Below are positions 1-8,805 of a stretch of 64,000 nucleotides of DNA, piece after piece. Made by a program: the position numbers and the translations under genes. The stretch is taken from positions 1 through 64,000 of the forward strand of contig NZ_AQXL01000120.1 in NCBI RefSeq assembly GCF_000376225.1. Direction: 5' to 3'. This DNA is from Effusibacillus pohliae DSM 22757 (GTDB lineage Bacteria > Bacillota > Bacilli > Tumebacillales > Effusibacillaceae). Within the stretch, counting starts at the first letter, position 1. Each line of letters starts with the position of its first letter. The notes under the pieces were generated by a model, which had not been told where the DNA came from, did not search any database, and saw only the letters and a list, made by a program, of their open reading frames with translations.

Positions 1-518
1 AGTCAATACCGTCGAATCGCCGCCCGTCGGGGAGCCAATCGAGCTGCGGTTGCAGTTGCCCACAGCACTTGACGATCGTTTACCATCTCCTGAAGCGCAA
101 GCAAACGTATCCGGAAATTACAATCATCTTTTTACATCTTTTTAGGCCTCGGGGTCGATCCCCCATAAAAAACACAACCTTCCTGTCCTGCTTGGTTTCA
201 TATTCGCTTATGGACGCCGAAAAGTAAATCGCTTTGGAGGACATTTTCATAATCATGTTGTGCCCCGCCAGGGGCATGGGGGTTTAAACTTTGAATAAAA
301 ATCGAGTTTTTTACAATCTCATGGTCATTTGTATCCAGATCAGCTATTACAAAAATAATTGTACAGCAACTTATGCCCCCGGCGGATCAGCCGCCAGCCA
401 CGTCTACCGCTTTTTGGCCTGCGAACCAAGGTAGCCTTCACATGCTTCACATGCCCAAGGGTGGTGGCTTAAGCTTTTCGTTTCGCTTGACTTACTGCAC
501 CCTCCGGGTCCAAATGCC
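1..518. other. Left-edge stretch without a supported gene
   Basis: No open frame here has both a ribosome binding site and a recognisable product. A 65-codon minus-strand frame (80-277) has no Shine-Dalgarno sequence and no familiar motif. The first 80 bases may be the edge of a gene outside the window. The stretch at 280-360 is AT-rich. Confidence 0.4.
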
Positions 519-551
519 AAAACCCCGCTCGCGTTGTGTGAGCGGGGTTTT
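519..551 (-). terminator. Terminator after ppdK
   Basis: A hairpin with 12-bp arms (AAAACCCCGCTC and its complement) around a short loop lies 25 bases past the ppdK stop. The arms end in T runs on both strands, so it should end the ccpN-ppsR-ppdK transcript and could work in both directions. Confidence 0.8.
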
Positions 552-575
552 GCAATATCGCCTGATTGCGGCCTG

Positions 576-3224
576 CTATTTGCGATGTTTGATCGTCGCC
601 TGGGCGGCTGCCAGTCTGGCGATGGGCACGCGGAACGGGGAACAGGATACATAGTTCAAACCGGTCTTGTAACAAAACTCGATCGAGCTTTTCTCTCCCC
701 CGTGCTCGCCGCAAATGCCCAGTTTCAAATCGGGCTTCACACTGCGGCCGAGCTGCTCGGCCATCTGGATCAGTTTGCCGACCCCGGTTTGGTCGAGCAC
801 GGCGAACGGGTTGTCGGGCAACACTTTGTGCTGCACGTACTGATGCAGGAATTTGCCTTCCGCATCGTCGCGTGAGAAACCGAACGTCGTCTGCGTCAGG
901 TCATTTGTGCCGAACGAGAAGAAGTCCGCCTCGGTCGCAATTTCGTCGGCCGTCAGGGCGGCGCGCGGAATTTCGATCATCGTGCCGATCGTATACTCGA
1001 ACCGCTGGCCGGTTTCTTCCATCACCTGGTTCGCTTTTTCCACCACGAGCTCGCGCATGATCCGCAATTCGTTGACATGGCCGACCAGCGGAATCATCAC
1101 TTCCGGCCGGGCGTCAATCCCTTCCTGCCGCAATTTGGCGGTCGCCCGGAAAATCGCCACCACCTGCATCTCGTAGATTTCCGGGAAGGTCATGCCCAGA
1201 CGGCAGCCGCGGTGTCCGAGCATCGGGTTGAACTCATGCAGGGCGCGCACTTTCCGCAGCAAATTTTCTTTTTCGCGAATCTGTTCACGGTCTGCATCTT
1301 CCTGCATGCGCAGTTTGGTCAATTCGACCAGCAACTCCTCCAGGTTGGGCAAAAACTCGTGCAGCGGCGGGTCCAGCAGGCGAATCGTCACCGGCAGACC
1401 TTCCATCGCCCGCAGGATGCCTTCAAAATCCCCCTGCTGCATCGGCAGCAGCTTGTCGAGCGCTCGTCGGCGTTCTTCATCCGTTTCCGCCAAAATCATC
1501 TCCTGCACGATCGGCACCCGGTCGATCGCCATGAACATGTGCTCCGTCCGGCACAACCCGATTCCCTGTGCGCCAAACTCGCGCGCCTTCAAAGCGTCCT
1601 CCGGATTGTCCGCGTTGGCCCGCACGTCGATCTGCCGGACTTCATCCGCCCATTCCAACAACTGCTTGAACTCAGGCGACAGCACCGGATCGATCAGCGG
1701 CACTTCCCCCAGCAGGACACGGCCGGTGGCGCCGTCAATCGAGATCCAGTCGCCTTCCTTCACCACGTGGTCGTCAACGGCAAACTGTTTCGCGCGCAGG
1801 TCGATGCGCAGCGATTCGCAGCCGCAGATGCACGGCTTGCCCATACCGCGGGCGACTACTGCCGCATGCGAAGTCATCCCGCCGCGCGATGTGACGATCC
1901 CTTGCGCCGCCACCATGCCGTGAATGTCTTCCGGCGTGGTTTCCGGCCGCACCAGGATCACTTTTTTGCCTTCGCCCGCCAATTTATCGGCCAGGTCGGC
2001 GTCAAACACCACCTGCCCGGACGCCGCCCCGGGCGAGGCGGGCAGCCCTTTGGCGATCACCTGCAATTTTGCATCCGGATCGATTCGCCGGTGCAACAGC
2101 TGGTCCAATCCGTCCGGATCGACCCGCAGCAGTGCCTCTTCCTTGCTGATCAGTCCTTCCGCCACCAGGTCGACCGCGATTTTTACGGCTGCCGGTGCTG
2201 TCCGTTTGCCGCTCCGCGTCTGCAGCATGTACAATTTTCCCCGTTCGACGGTAAACTCGATGTCCTGCATGTCCTTGTAGTGTGCTTCCAAACGGGCGGC
2301 AATCTCTTGAAACTGCTGGAAAATCTCGGGCATGATCTCTTTCAGCGCGGAGATCGGCTGCGGCGTGCGGATTCCCGCCACCACATCTTCCCCTTGCGCA
2401 TTCACCAGAAACTCCCCGTACAGCTCTTTTTCACCCGTGGAAGGATTGCGCGTGAACGCCACGCCGGTGCCCGAATCGTCCCCCATGTTGCCGAATACCA
2501 TCATCTGGACGTTGACGGCCGTTCCGAGATCGTCCGGAATCTTGTTGATCCGCCGGTAGACGAACGCGCGCTGGTTGTTCCACGACAGGAACACGGCTCG
2601 GATGGCCCGGTCCAATTGCACAGACGGATCTTGCGGAAAATCGTCCTTCGTTTCTTTCCGCACCAGTTCCTTGTAACGTGCGATCACATCCTGCCAGTCT
2701 TCCGCCGTCAATTCGGTGTCATGCCGAACCACTCTCGTCTCTTTCACCTGATCGAGAATCTGTTCAAAATGATAATGATCGACCCCCAGCACCACATCGC
2801 TGAACATCTGGATGAAGCGGCGGTAACAGTCATAGGCGAAGCGAGGATTGCCGGTCAGTTCGGCCAGCCCCTTGACCGTTTCGTCATTCAATCCGAGATT
2901 GAGGATCGTGTCCATCATGCCGGGCATCGAAAAAACGGCCCCCGACCGAACCGACACCAGCAGCGGATTGGCGGGGTCGCCCAATTTTTTGCCGACCCTT
3001 TTTTCCAGTTCCGCCAGCGCGGCGTCGATCTGTTGCTGAATCTCCGGCGAAATCGTCCGGCCGGCACTGTAGAACGCGTTGCACGCTTCCGTCGTGATCG
3101 TGAACCCTGGCGGGACCGGCAGTCCGGCCCGCGTCATCTCCGCCAGGTTCGCTCCTTTTCCGCCGAGCAGCGATTTCATGTCGGCACGTCCTTCATCGAA
3201 CAGGTACACGAATTTTTGGTTCAT
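576..3224 (-). CDS. ppdK: Pyruvate, phosphate dikinase
   Basis: This enzyme interconverts pyruvate, ATP and phosphate with PEP, AMP and pyrophosphate in the cytoplasm, and can feed gluconeogenesis. The 882-residue product has full family length. An ATP-grasp half opens with LLGGKGANLAEM and PPGFTITTEAC. The central swivel domain carries the phospho-histidine motif GGMTSHAAVVARGMG near residue 450. A C-terminal TIM barrel has FGTNDLTQTTFGFSRDD and the active-site cysteine in GICGEHGG. The ATG at 3224 overlaps the ppsR stop (TGATG) behind a GGAGG site; a TTG one codon upstream is less likely. Overlap with ppsR, its regulator, supports the assignment and means the two are translated together. 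Confidence 0.97.
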   Translation of the reverse strand: MNQKFVYLFDEGRADMKSLLGGKGANLAEMTRAGLPVPPGFTITTEACNAFYSAGRTISPEIQQQIDAALAELEKRVGKKLGDPANPLLVSVRSGAVFSMPGMMDTILNLGLNDETVKGLAELTGNPRFAYDCYRRFIQMFSDVVLGVDHYHFEQILDQVKETRVVRHDTELTAEDWQDVIARYKELVRKETKDDFPQDPSVQLDRAIRAVFLSWNNQRAFVYRRINKIPDDLGTAVNVQMMVFGNMGDDSGTGVAFTRNPSTGEKELYGEFLVNAQGEDVVAGIRTPQPISALKEIMPEIFQQFQEIAARLEAHYKDMQDIEFTVERGKLYMLQTRSGKRTAPAAVKIAVDLVAEGLISKEEALLRVDPDGLDQLLHRRIDPDAKLQVIAKGLPASPGAASGQVVFDADLADKLAGEGKKVILVRPETTPEDIHGMVAAQGIVTSRGGMTSHAAVVARGMGKPCICGCESLRIDLRAKQFAVDDHVVKEGDWISIDGATGRVLLGEVPLIDPVLSPEFKQLLEWADEVRQIDVRANADNPEDALKAREFGAQGIGLCRTEHMFMAIDRVPIVQEMILAETDEERRRALDKLLPMQQGDFEGILRAMEGLPVTIRLLDPPLHEFLPNLEELLVELTKLRMQEDADREQIREKENLLRKVRALHEFNPMLGHRGCRLGMTFPEIYEMQVVAIFRATAKLRQEGIDARPEVMIPLVGHVNELRIMRELVVEKANQVMEETGQRFEYTIGTMIEIPRAALTADEIATEADFFSFGTNDLTQTTFGFSRDDAEGKFLHQYVQHKVLPDNPFAVLDQTGVGKLIQMAEQLGRSVKPDLKLGICGEHGGEKSSIEFCYKTGLNYVSCSPFRVPIARLAAAQATIKHRK

Positions 3225-4045
3225 CAACCTCTTCCTCCCCCGCGTTTCAGAATGTCCATCACAATGTTGGCCGTCTCTTCCACCGCTTTGTTCGACACGT
3301 TAATAACGGGACAGCCGATCTTGCGCATCAATTTTTCCGCGTAATCCAACTCTTGCAAAATCCGGTCGAGATTGGCATAGTTCGCCTGCGCCTTCAAACC
3401 GAGCGCCTTCAGCCTCTCTTGCCGGATGAGGTTCAGTTCGTTCGGCGAGATCGTCAGGCCGATGATTTTTTTCGGAGAAATCTGGAACAGTTCTTCCGGC
3501 GGCTCCACCTCCGGGACCAGCGGGACGTTGGCGCATTTGATCCGCTTGTGGGCCAGATACATGGACAGCGGCGTTTTCGATGTGCGGGACACCCCGATCA
3601 GCACCAAATCGGCCCGCAACAGACCGCGCGGGTCTTTGCCATCGTCATATTTGACCGCGAATTCGATCGCTTCCACCCTGCGGAAATAGTCGTCGTCCAT
3701 TTGGTGAACAAGCCCCGGGCGGCGCTTGGGTTCGAGTTGAAACACATTCTGAAACGCATCGAGCATCGGCCCCATAATGTCCACCAAATAGACGTTTTGC
3801 CGTGCCGCCTCTTCCAGGATAAACTCCCGCAGGTGTGGCAGCACAAGAGTGAACGCGACAAATCCGTTCACTTCCTTCGCCGCTTGGATCACTTCTTTGA
3901 TCGGTTCTTTGTCGTCCACATACGAGACGCGGCGGATTTCCACCCGCCCCCCGTCAAACTGGCTGGCGGCAGCTCGCACCACAAATTCGGCCGTTTCGCC
4001 GATCGAATCGGATACCACGTACACGATCGGTAATTGTTCCTTCAC
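3224..4045 (-). CDS. ppsR: PPDK regulatory protein (bifunctional kinase/phosphotransferase, DUF299 family)
   Basis: Members of this family phosphorylate a threonine next to the catalytic histidine of PPDK using ADP, and remove it using phosphate, switching PPDK off and on. The 273-residue protein begins [17 protein letters not shown] and has the nucleotide-binding loop in [13 protein letters not shown], followed by [10 protein letters not shown], as expected for the family. The chosen GTG start at 4045 lies behind a GGAGGGGG site; an ATG at 4078 would add 11 residues. It sits between ccpN and ppdK in one operon, the same pairing as ccpN-yqfL in Bacillus subtilis, but here the target enzyme gene follows directly. 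Confidence 0.95.
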   Translation of the reverse strand: MKEQLPIVYVVSDSIGETAEFVVRAAASQFDGGRVEIRRVSYVDDKEPIKEVIQAAKEVNGFVAFTLVLPHLREFILEEAARQNVYLVDIMGPMLDAFQNVFQLEPKRRPGLVHQMDDDYFRRVEAIEFAVKYDDGKDPRGLLRADLVLIGVSRTSKTPLSMYLAHKRIKCANVPLVPEVEPPEELFQISPKKIIGLTISPNELNLIRQERLKALGLKAQANYANLDRILQELDYAEKLMRKIGCPVINVSNKAVEETANIVMDILKRGGGRG

Positions 4046-4190
4046 GCTTCCATTCCCCCTCCAACACACTCCCATCAAAGTGACACGATTCTACTCCCAC
4101 AAAAGCGACGCGGATTCTCCGCAGCATCTTCCGAATCCTTGCGCCAAGTCGTGCTTTGATGGAGCAGCGAATCAAGTTATTGAGATCTTG

Positions 4191-4838
4191 TCAGATTTCC
4201 CGGTTGCTTCCGAGTTCCACGAAGATTTTGGTGACGGTTGTTTTGGTAAAGCGCCCGATCACTTCGTACTCCTTCCTGTCCGCATTCAGGACTTTCACCA
4301 CAGGCAGCGAATCGATCGCGTTGTCCACCAGTTTTCTGGCCGCTTCGTAGACGTTGTCCTCGCCTGTGACGGTGATTACGTTCGGCATCCGGGTCATCAC
4401 GAGTGATACGGGTATCGCGTGGGTCTCCTGTTTACCGATCGCCACTTTCAACAGATCCTTGCGGGAAATCACGCCGGCCAGAATCCCATGCTCCTTGACC
4501 ACGGCCAAATTCCCGACATCCTCCACGAACATCGTGACAATCGCGTCATACACGGTCGCGCTCTCCGGGATCACGACCGGCACTGCCTTGTGGTCCTTGA
4601 CCAGCATTTTGCGCAGTTGTTCGCCAAAGATTTCGCTCGATTTTTTTCCCGCATAAAAATATCCGACCCGCGGCCTCGCTTCCAAAAAGCCGGCCATCGT
4701 CAGAATCGCCAAATCAGGGCGCAACGTGGCTCGCGTCAAATTCAGCTTTTCCGCGATCTGCTCGCCGGTGATCGGCCCTTCACGGCGCACGATCTCCAAA
4801 ATCTGCTGCTGTCTTGCTGACAATTCGATGGTCAACAC
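4191..4838 (-). CDS. ccpN: CcpN-type repressor of gluconeogenic genes
   Basis: CcpN represses gluconeogenic genes such as gapB and pckA on glycolytic carbon in Bacillus. The N-terminus holds a helix-turn-helix (EIVRREGPITGEQIAEKLN) followed by the characteristic LTRATLRPDLAILTMAGF and ARPRVGYFY. Residues from about 75 to the end form two CBS domains (PVSLVMTRMPNVITV in the second), which sense nucleotides. The start is uncertain: GTG at 4838 aligns best with relatives (M-x-TIEL), but there is no clean Shine-Dalgarno spacing, and a GTG at 4859 is also open. It leads the ppsR-ppdK operon, so it may control PEP synthesis directly. A candidate CcpN site lies just upstream. Confidence 0.93.
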   Translation of the reverse strand: MLTIELSARQQQILEIVRREGPITGEQIAEKLNLTRATLRPDLAILTMAGFLEARPRVGYFYAGKKSSEIFGEQLRKMLVKDHKAVPVVIPESATVYDAIVTMFVEDVGNLAVVKEHGILAGVISRKDLLKVAIGKQETHAIPVSLVMTRMPNVITVTGEDNVYEAARKLVDNAIDSLPVVKVLNADRKEYEVIGRFTKTTVTKIFVELGSNREI

Positions 4839-4864
4839 CACCTTTGAAAAATGTAACACAGAAA

Positions 4865-4875
4865 TGTGACATACT
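4865..4875 (+). promoter_or_regulatory. Candidate CcpN box
   Basis: The 11-mer TGTGACATACT fits the B. subtilis CcpN consensus TRTGHYATAYW as I recall it, at every position. It lies just upstream of ccpN, which suggests autoregulation of the ccpN-ppsR-ppdK operon. Confidence 0.45.
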
Positions 4876-4892
4876 TTATGTTGATGTTAGCT

Positions 4893-4910
4893 ATATAGTA
4901 TATACTATAT
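4893..4910. promoter_or_regulatory. Perfect 18-bp AT palindrome upstream of ccpN
   Basis: ATATAGTATATACTATAT is its own reverse complement. It lies between ccpN and the ECF sigma remnant and contains TATAGT and TATACT hexamers that could serve as -10 elements on either strand. It could be an operator, a -10 region or both. Confidence 0.45.
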
Positions 4911-4938
4911 CATTGCCCCATTTTCTGCTAGACCTAAA

Positions 4939-4968
4939 TTGCATGAAAATGCAGATTCCTGCTACACT
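4939..4968 (+). promoter_or_regulatory. Promoter of the ECF sigma factor remnant
   Basis: TTGCAT and TACACT are separated by 18 bases and lie about 40 bases before the remnant start. The GGAGG site at 4996-5000 is also intact. Confidence 0.5.
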
Positions 4969-5009
4969 GGCCATACGAAAACGCTCGTGTAGATCGGAGG
5001 CAGACACTG

Positions 5010-5072
5010 ATGGAAATCGAAACGATTTATCAAACCTATAAGCCGCTTCTGTTCTCAGTCGCCTATCGCCAA
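5010..5072 (+). pseudogene. 5' remnant of an ECF sigma-70 factor gene
   Basis: The first 21 codons read METIYQTYKPLLF-like sequence (MEIETIYQTYKPLLFSVAY), typical of the start of SigJ-type ECF sigma factors. The promoter, GGAGG site and ATG are intact. After this point the reading frame leaves the family and runs into the 3' end of ptsI on the other strand, so regions 2 to 4 of the sigma factor are missing. I infer a deletion, probably linked to arrival of the fructose PTS operon. Confidence 0.55.
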
Positions 5073-5111
5073 CCCGGAAGCTTTTCAAACGTTGCTGAAG
5101 CTGGAATGCCA

Positions 5112-5149
5112 GAAGACGCCCAATGCCGCTCTGCGGCAAGGGCGTCTTC
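5112..5149 (-). terminator. Hairpin after ptsI
   Basis: GAAGACGCCC and its complement flank an inner TGCCG/CGGCA stem. It lies directly after the ptsI stop and probably ends the fructose operon, although the T tract on the minus strand is weak. Confidence 0.6.
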
Positions 5150-5155
5150 CGTCTA

Positions 5156-6907
5156 TCAATTCGGTTGTCCGGAGTTTGCATGCAAAAACCGCTGCAATTC
5201 GCCGCGGATAGCCTCCGCCGTGTCCAGTTCCAGCACTTGGGCGGCCAGTTGCTTGCACTCCGCCTGCCGTAACCGGGCGATCTGACGCTTGATCCTGCTG
5301 ATCGAACCAGCATCCATGCTCCATTCATCCAACCCGAATCCCAGCAGTAGCGGAACCGCCAGCGGATCGCCCGCCATACCTCCACACATGCCGACCCATT
5401 TTTCCGCTTGGTGGGCGGCTGCAATCACCGATTGGATCAGCCGGAGCACGGCGGGGTGAAAAGGATCATACAAGTAGGCCACATGTTCATTCATCCGGTC
5501 AACCGCCAGCGTATACTGTACCAGATCATTCGTTCCGATGCTGAAAAAATCGACCTCCCGGGCAAACCGGTCGGCCAGCAGAGCGGCCGAGGGAACTTCG
5601 ATCATGATGCCCACTTCCAGCGACCGGTCGTAGGCGATGCCCGCTTCCTCCAACTGTTGGCGAGCCTTTTCATAAATCGCCTTTGCCCGGTGCCACTCCT
5701 CCAGGCCGGAAATCATCGGAAACATGATTTTCAGTTTGCCATACGCGCTCGCCCGCAAAATCGCCCGGATTTGGGTCAACAGCAGCGTCTCGTTCCCAAG
5801 GCAAAGGCGGATCGCCCGGTAGCCGAGGAACGGATTCATCTCTTGCGGCAGCGAGAGGTATGGCAGCTGCTTGTCCCCTCCGATGTCGAGCGTGCGGATC
5901 ACAACCGGGCGCTCGCCCATGGTCTCTGCCACTTGTTTGTATGCCCGGTACTGCTCCTCCTCGTCCGGCATCCGGTCGCTGTGCATAAACAGAAATTCCG
6001 TTCTGTATAGCCCGATCCCCTCTGCGCCTTGTTCCAGCGCGACCCGCGCCTCTTCCGGCGTACCGATGTTCGCAGCGATCTCGACCCGTATGCCATCCTG
6101 CGTGACGGCCGGGTTGCCCGCATCGCGTTTCAGTTGATCCTGCTGCTCCTGCTCCAGCCGCATTTTTTCCTGATACTGCGAGAGGGTCGCTGCATCCGGT
6201 TCGACGATGCAGACGCCGGACGCGCCGTCGATCACCAGCAGGCTGCCATTGCGAATCTTGTCCAACTGTTCACCGACCCCGACCACCGCCGGGATCCCCA
6301 CCGAGCGGGATAAAATCGCCGTATGCGAGGTTTTCCCCCCTTTGCGGATGACAAACCCGAGAATATAGCGTTTGTCCAACTGGACCGTCTCGGAAGGCGT
6401 CAGGTCATCGGCCACAAGGATCACCGGTTCGCCGATGTCTGACAGGGAGGTCTGGTGGCCACCCTGCAGATTGGCCAGCAGGCGGTTGCCGACATCCTTC
6501 ACGTCCACCGCTCGTTCGCGCAAATACTCAGACTCCATCGCCGCAAACAATCCGCTGATCCGTTCGACCACCTGGAGCACCGCCCGTTCGGCTGAGTAGC
6601 GCTCTGTGACGATCCATTTTTCGATCTCCGGATAAAACGCGGGATCGTCCAATATGCTTTGCTGTCCGGCCAAAATGACCGCCTTTTCCTCCCCCGCCAT
6701 GCGCCTGGTGCGTTCGACCAGTTCGCCCAGTTGACGGATACTTGTCTCCTTGGCATGCCGCAGCCGTTCCAGCTCATTCTCAATCTCCGCTTCGGCGATC
6801 GATTGCCGCACCGCTTCCCGCCTCACGGTGGAGGGATCCAGGACGAACGCTTTCCCTACCCGGATCCCATCCGATACGCCGATTCCCTGCAATTTGGTTT
6901 CCGCCAT
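5156..6907 (-). CDS. ptsI: PTS Enzyme I (phosphoenolpyruvate-protein phosphotransferase)
   Basis: Enzyme I takes phosphate from PEP and passes it to the histidine of HPr, the first step of PTS sugar uptake. The 583-residue length is normal. The phospho-histidine lies in GGKTSHTAILSRSVG near residue 190. The PEP-binding barrel has GIGLYRTEFLFM, IRTLDIGGDKQLPYL and FFSIGTNDLVQYTLAVDR, and ends with VGMCGGMAGD. The start overlaps the ptsH stop by one base (TAATG), so translation is coupled. It is the last gene of the fructose operon. Whether it is the general Enzyme I or a dedicated one cannot be told from this window. Confidence 0.97.
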   Translation of the reverse strand: MAETKLQGIGVSDGIRVGKAFVLDPSTVRREAVRQSIAEAEIENELERLRHAKETSIRQLGELVERTRRMAGEEKAVILAGQQSILDDPAFYPEIEKWIVTERYSAERAVLQVVERISGLFAAMESEYLRERAVDVKDVGNRLLANLQGGHQTSLSDIGEPVILVADDLTPSETVQLDKRYILGFVIRKGGKTSHTAILSRSVGIPAVVGVGEQLDKIRNGSLLVIDGASGVCIVEPDAATLSQYQEKMRLEQEQQDQLKRDAGNPAVTQDGIRVEIAANIGTPEEARVALEQGAEGIGLYRTEFLFMHSDRMPDEEEQYRAYKQVAETMGERPVVIRTLDIGGDKQLPYLSLPQEMNPFLGYRAIRLCLGNETLLLTQIRAILRASAYGKLKIMFPMISGLEEWHRAKAIYEKARQQLEEAGIAYDRSLEVGIMIEVPSAALLADRFAREVDFFSIGTNDLVQYTLAVDRMNEHVAYLYDPFHPAVLRLIQSVIAAAHQAEKWVGMCGGMAGDPLAVPLLLGFGLDEWSMDAGSISRIKRQIARLRQAECKQLAAQVLELDTAEAIRGELQRFLHANSGQPN

Positions 6908-7176
6908 TATTCTTCACCAAACTTGCTTTCCACCAATTGCGTCAAGGCTTCCAGCGCTTCCCGCTCGTCCGCCCCGTCCGCCTGAATCGTCATTTTCGCA
7001 CCCTTGGCCAGTCCCAAGGTCATCAAGCCCAAGATGCTTTTGCCGTCCACTTTCACGCCTTTTTCGTTGATCACGTAAATCGTGGCGGCAAATCGCCCGG
7101 CTGTGTGCACAAACTGCTGGGCGGGGCGAACATGAAACCCCTCCGCATTCTCGATGGTCACTTCTCTTGTCAGCAT
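6907..7176 (-). CDS. ptsH: HPr phosphocarrier protein
   Basis: HPr carries phosphate from Enzyme I to the IIA domains. The 89-residue protein has the active histidine at residue 15 (GFHVRPAQQF) and a serine at residue 47 in DGKSILGLMTLGLAKG, equivalent to Ser46, the site used by HPr kinase in catabolite repression. It could therefore act both as a carrier and as a CcpA corepressor. The AQQF stretch differs from the ARPATxLV form of typical Bacillus HPr, and with its place in the fructose operon hints at a specialised HPr. Confidence 0.96.
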   Translation of the reverse strand: MLTREVTIENAEGFHVRPAQQFVHTAGRFAATIYVINEKGVKVDGKSILGLMTLGLAKGAKMTIQADGADEREALEALTQLVESKFGEE

Positions 7177-7193
7177 ACCGATTCCTCCTGCTT

Positions 7194-7646
7194 TTAAAGT
7201 GCCTCTAATGCTGCGATCACGTCGTTGGCAGATGCGGCTTCCGCCAACCGGTTGCGGAACGATTCATGCATCAGTTTGCGGGAAATGGCCGCCAGCACTT
7301 GCAGATGTTCATTGTCGGCATGCGCCTGCGGAACGGCGATCAAAAACACCATCGACACCGGTTTTCCATCAAGCGAATTCCAGTCGACCGGTTCGCTCAA
7401 TTTGGCGAACGCAAGCCCTGGACGCGCCACCCCTTCCGACTTGCCGTGCGGAATCGCCACGCCAAATCCGACGCCGGTAGAGCCGGTTTGTTCACGTTTC
7501 ATGACGGCTTCCACAAACGCGGCCGCATCTGTGACATAGCCAGCGTCCCGCATGGCGGCCGCCAATTTTTCGATACATTGCGGTTTGCTTTCTGCATCCA
7601 GCGGCAACAGGACCGTTTCCGGCCTGATCAAAGCAGTTAGATTCAA
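7194..7646 (-). CDS. PTS fructose-type EIIA component
   Basis: This free-standing IIA domain of the fructose/mannitol class (PTS_EIIA_2) accepts phosphate from HPr and passes it to IIB. The 150-residue product has the active histidine in VGFGVAIPHGKSEGV near residue 67 and the usual VMKREQTGSTGVG lead-in. It lies between ptsH and fruA on the same strand. In many Bacillota this domain is fused to FruA; here it is separate. Since fruA is damaged, the present partner of this IIA is unclear. Confidence 0.95.
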   Translation of the reverse strand: MNLTALIRPETVLLPLDAESKPQCIEKLAAAMRDAGYVTDAAAFVEAVMKREQTGSTGVGFGVAIPHGKSEGVARPGLAFAKLSEPVDWNSLDGKPVSMVFLIAVPQAHADNEHLQVLAAISRKLMHESFRNRLAEAASANDVIAALEAL

Positions 7647-7692
7647 GTTGGTTTCCTCCCCACTGTGACATTTCTGGTTGCTTCTTTGTACA

Positions 7693-8768
7693 TTACATTG
7701 GCTTGCTTCGCTTCAACGCATTCACCAGGAGCGCCGTGATAACCGTACCGATCACGATCGCCAGCGCATACAAGCCGAGCTTACCGACCGTATTCGGAAT
7801 CAGCAGTACGAAAATACCGCCATGCGGAGCACGCAGCGTCGCGCCAAACAGCATCGACAACGCGCCTGTCACAGCAGAACCGACCATGATCGAAGGAATC
7901 ACGCGGAACGGATCGGCCGCCGCGAACGGAATCGCTCCCTCTGTAATAAACGAAATCCCCAGCACTCCGGCCGCTTTTCCGGCTTCCCGCTCCTCAGGCG
8001 TGTATTTGCTGCGTCCGATCAGCGTCGCCAGCCACAGGCCCAACGGCGGTGTCATACCAGCTGCCATGACGGCCGCCATCGGCTCATATACATTGCTGCC
8101 CAGCAGACCGACGGCAAACGTATACGCCGCCTTGTTTACCGGACCTCCCATGTCGAACGCCATCATCGCCCCTAGCAGCAGGCCCAAAAAGACCGCATTG
8201 GTCGAACTGAGCCCCTTCAGCCAGTCGGTCAGTCCGGTCATAATCGCCGTCACTGGCTTCCCGATCACATACGTCATGAGAAGCCCGACCGCAAGCGTCG
8301 CCACAAACGGGATGATCAAAACCGGTTTCAAGCCTTCCAGATTTTTCGGCAGCTGAATCCTATCCCGCAGCCATTTTGCAATATACCCCGCCAAAAATCC
8401 GGCGATGATCCCGCCCAGGAAACCCGCGCCGATCTTGGAAGCCAGCATGCCCCCGACCAACCCGGGCGCCAGGCCAGGCTTGTCGGCGATCGAGAAAGCG
8501 ATAAATCCAGCGAGAATCGGCACCATCAGGGCAAACGCCGCGCCTCCCCCGATGTCCATCAATATAGCCGCCAGTGTTCCTTTTTCCTTGAACGCCTCAA
8601 TTCCGAATACAAACGAGATCGCGATGATCAGTCCACCCCCATCGCCCCGCGGGTTTCCACTTTCAGCTCGACGTTTTTTTCGCTCGCCGCCTGCTGCAGA
8701 GCTTCTGCAGCCATGTAGGTGTGGGCAATTCCTGTCGGACAAGCGGTAACAGCCAAAATTTTTTTCAT
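7693..8768 (-). pseudogene. fruA: Fructose PTS EIIBC (fruA) with an internal deletion and frameshift
   Basis: The gene would encode the fructose-specific IIB and membrane IIC domains. The start is clear: ATG at 8768, then [20 protein letters not shown] with the IIB phospho-cysteine. The frame stops at 8628 after only 46 codons ([10 protein letters not shown]). A second frame continues with IIC sequence ([48 protein letters not shown]) to 7693. The second half of IIB, the linker and the first IIC helix are missing. The join falls at GGGGGTGGA, which would match both the end of the IIB motif and the start of the IIC helix, as expected for a deletion between short direct repeats. Either the gene is dead or the assembly collapsed here. 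Confidence 0.8.
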
Positions 8769-8805
8769 TCTCTTTGCCCCTTTCGTTTTGTTTGCGTTGC
8801 AGGTC

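Noticed and set aside
80-277. A 65-codon minus-strand frame near the left edge
   Set aside because: It has no Shine-Dalgarno sequence, no recognisable motif and an unusual composition.
1077-3344. A 755-codon open frame on the plus strand opposite ppdK, and similar long frames opposite pgpH, jetA, mtaB and rsmE
   Set aside because: They mirror the codon pattern of high-GC genes on the other strand, lack ribosome sites and show no protein motifs.
8641-8742. An ATG at 8742 as a start for a free-standing IIC protein
   Set aside because: The frame between 8742 and the IIC homology is the out-of-frame shadow of IIB codons, and no ribosome site precedes it.
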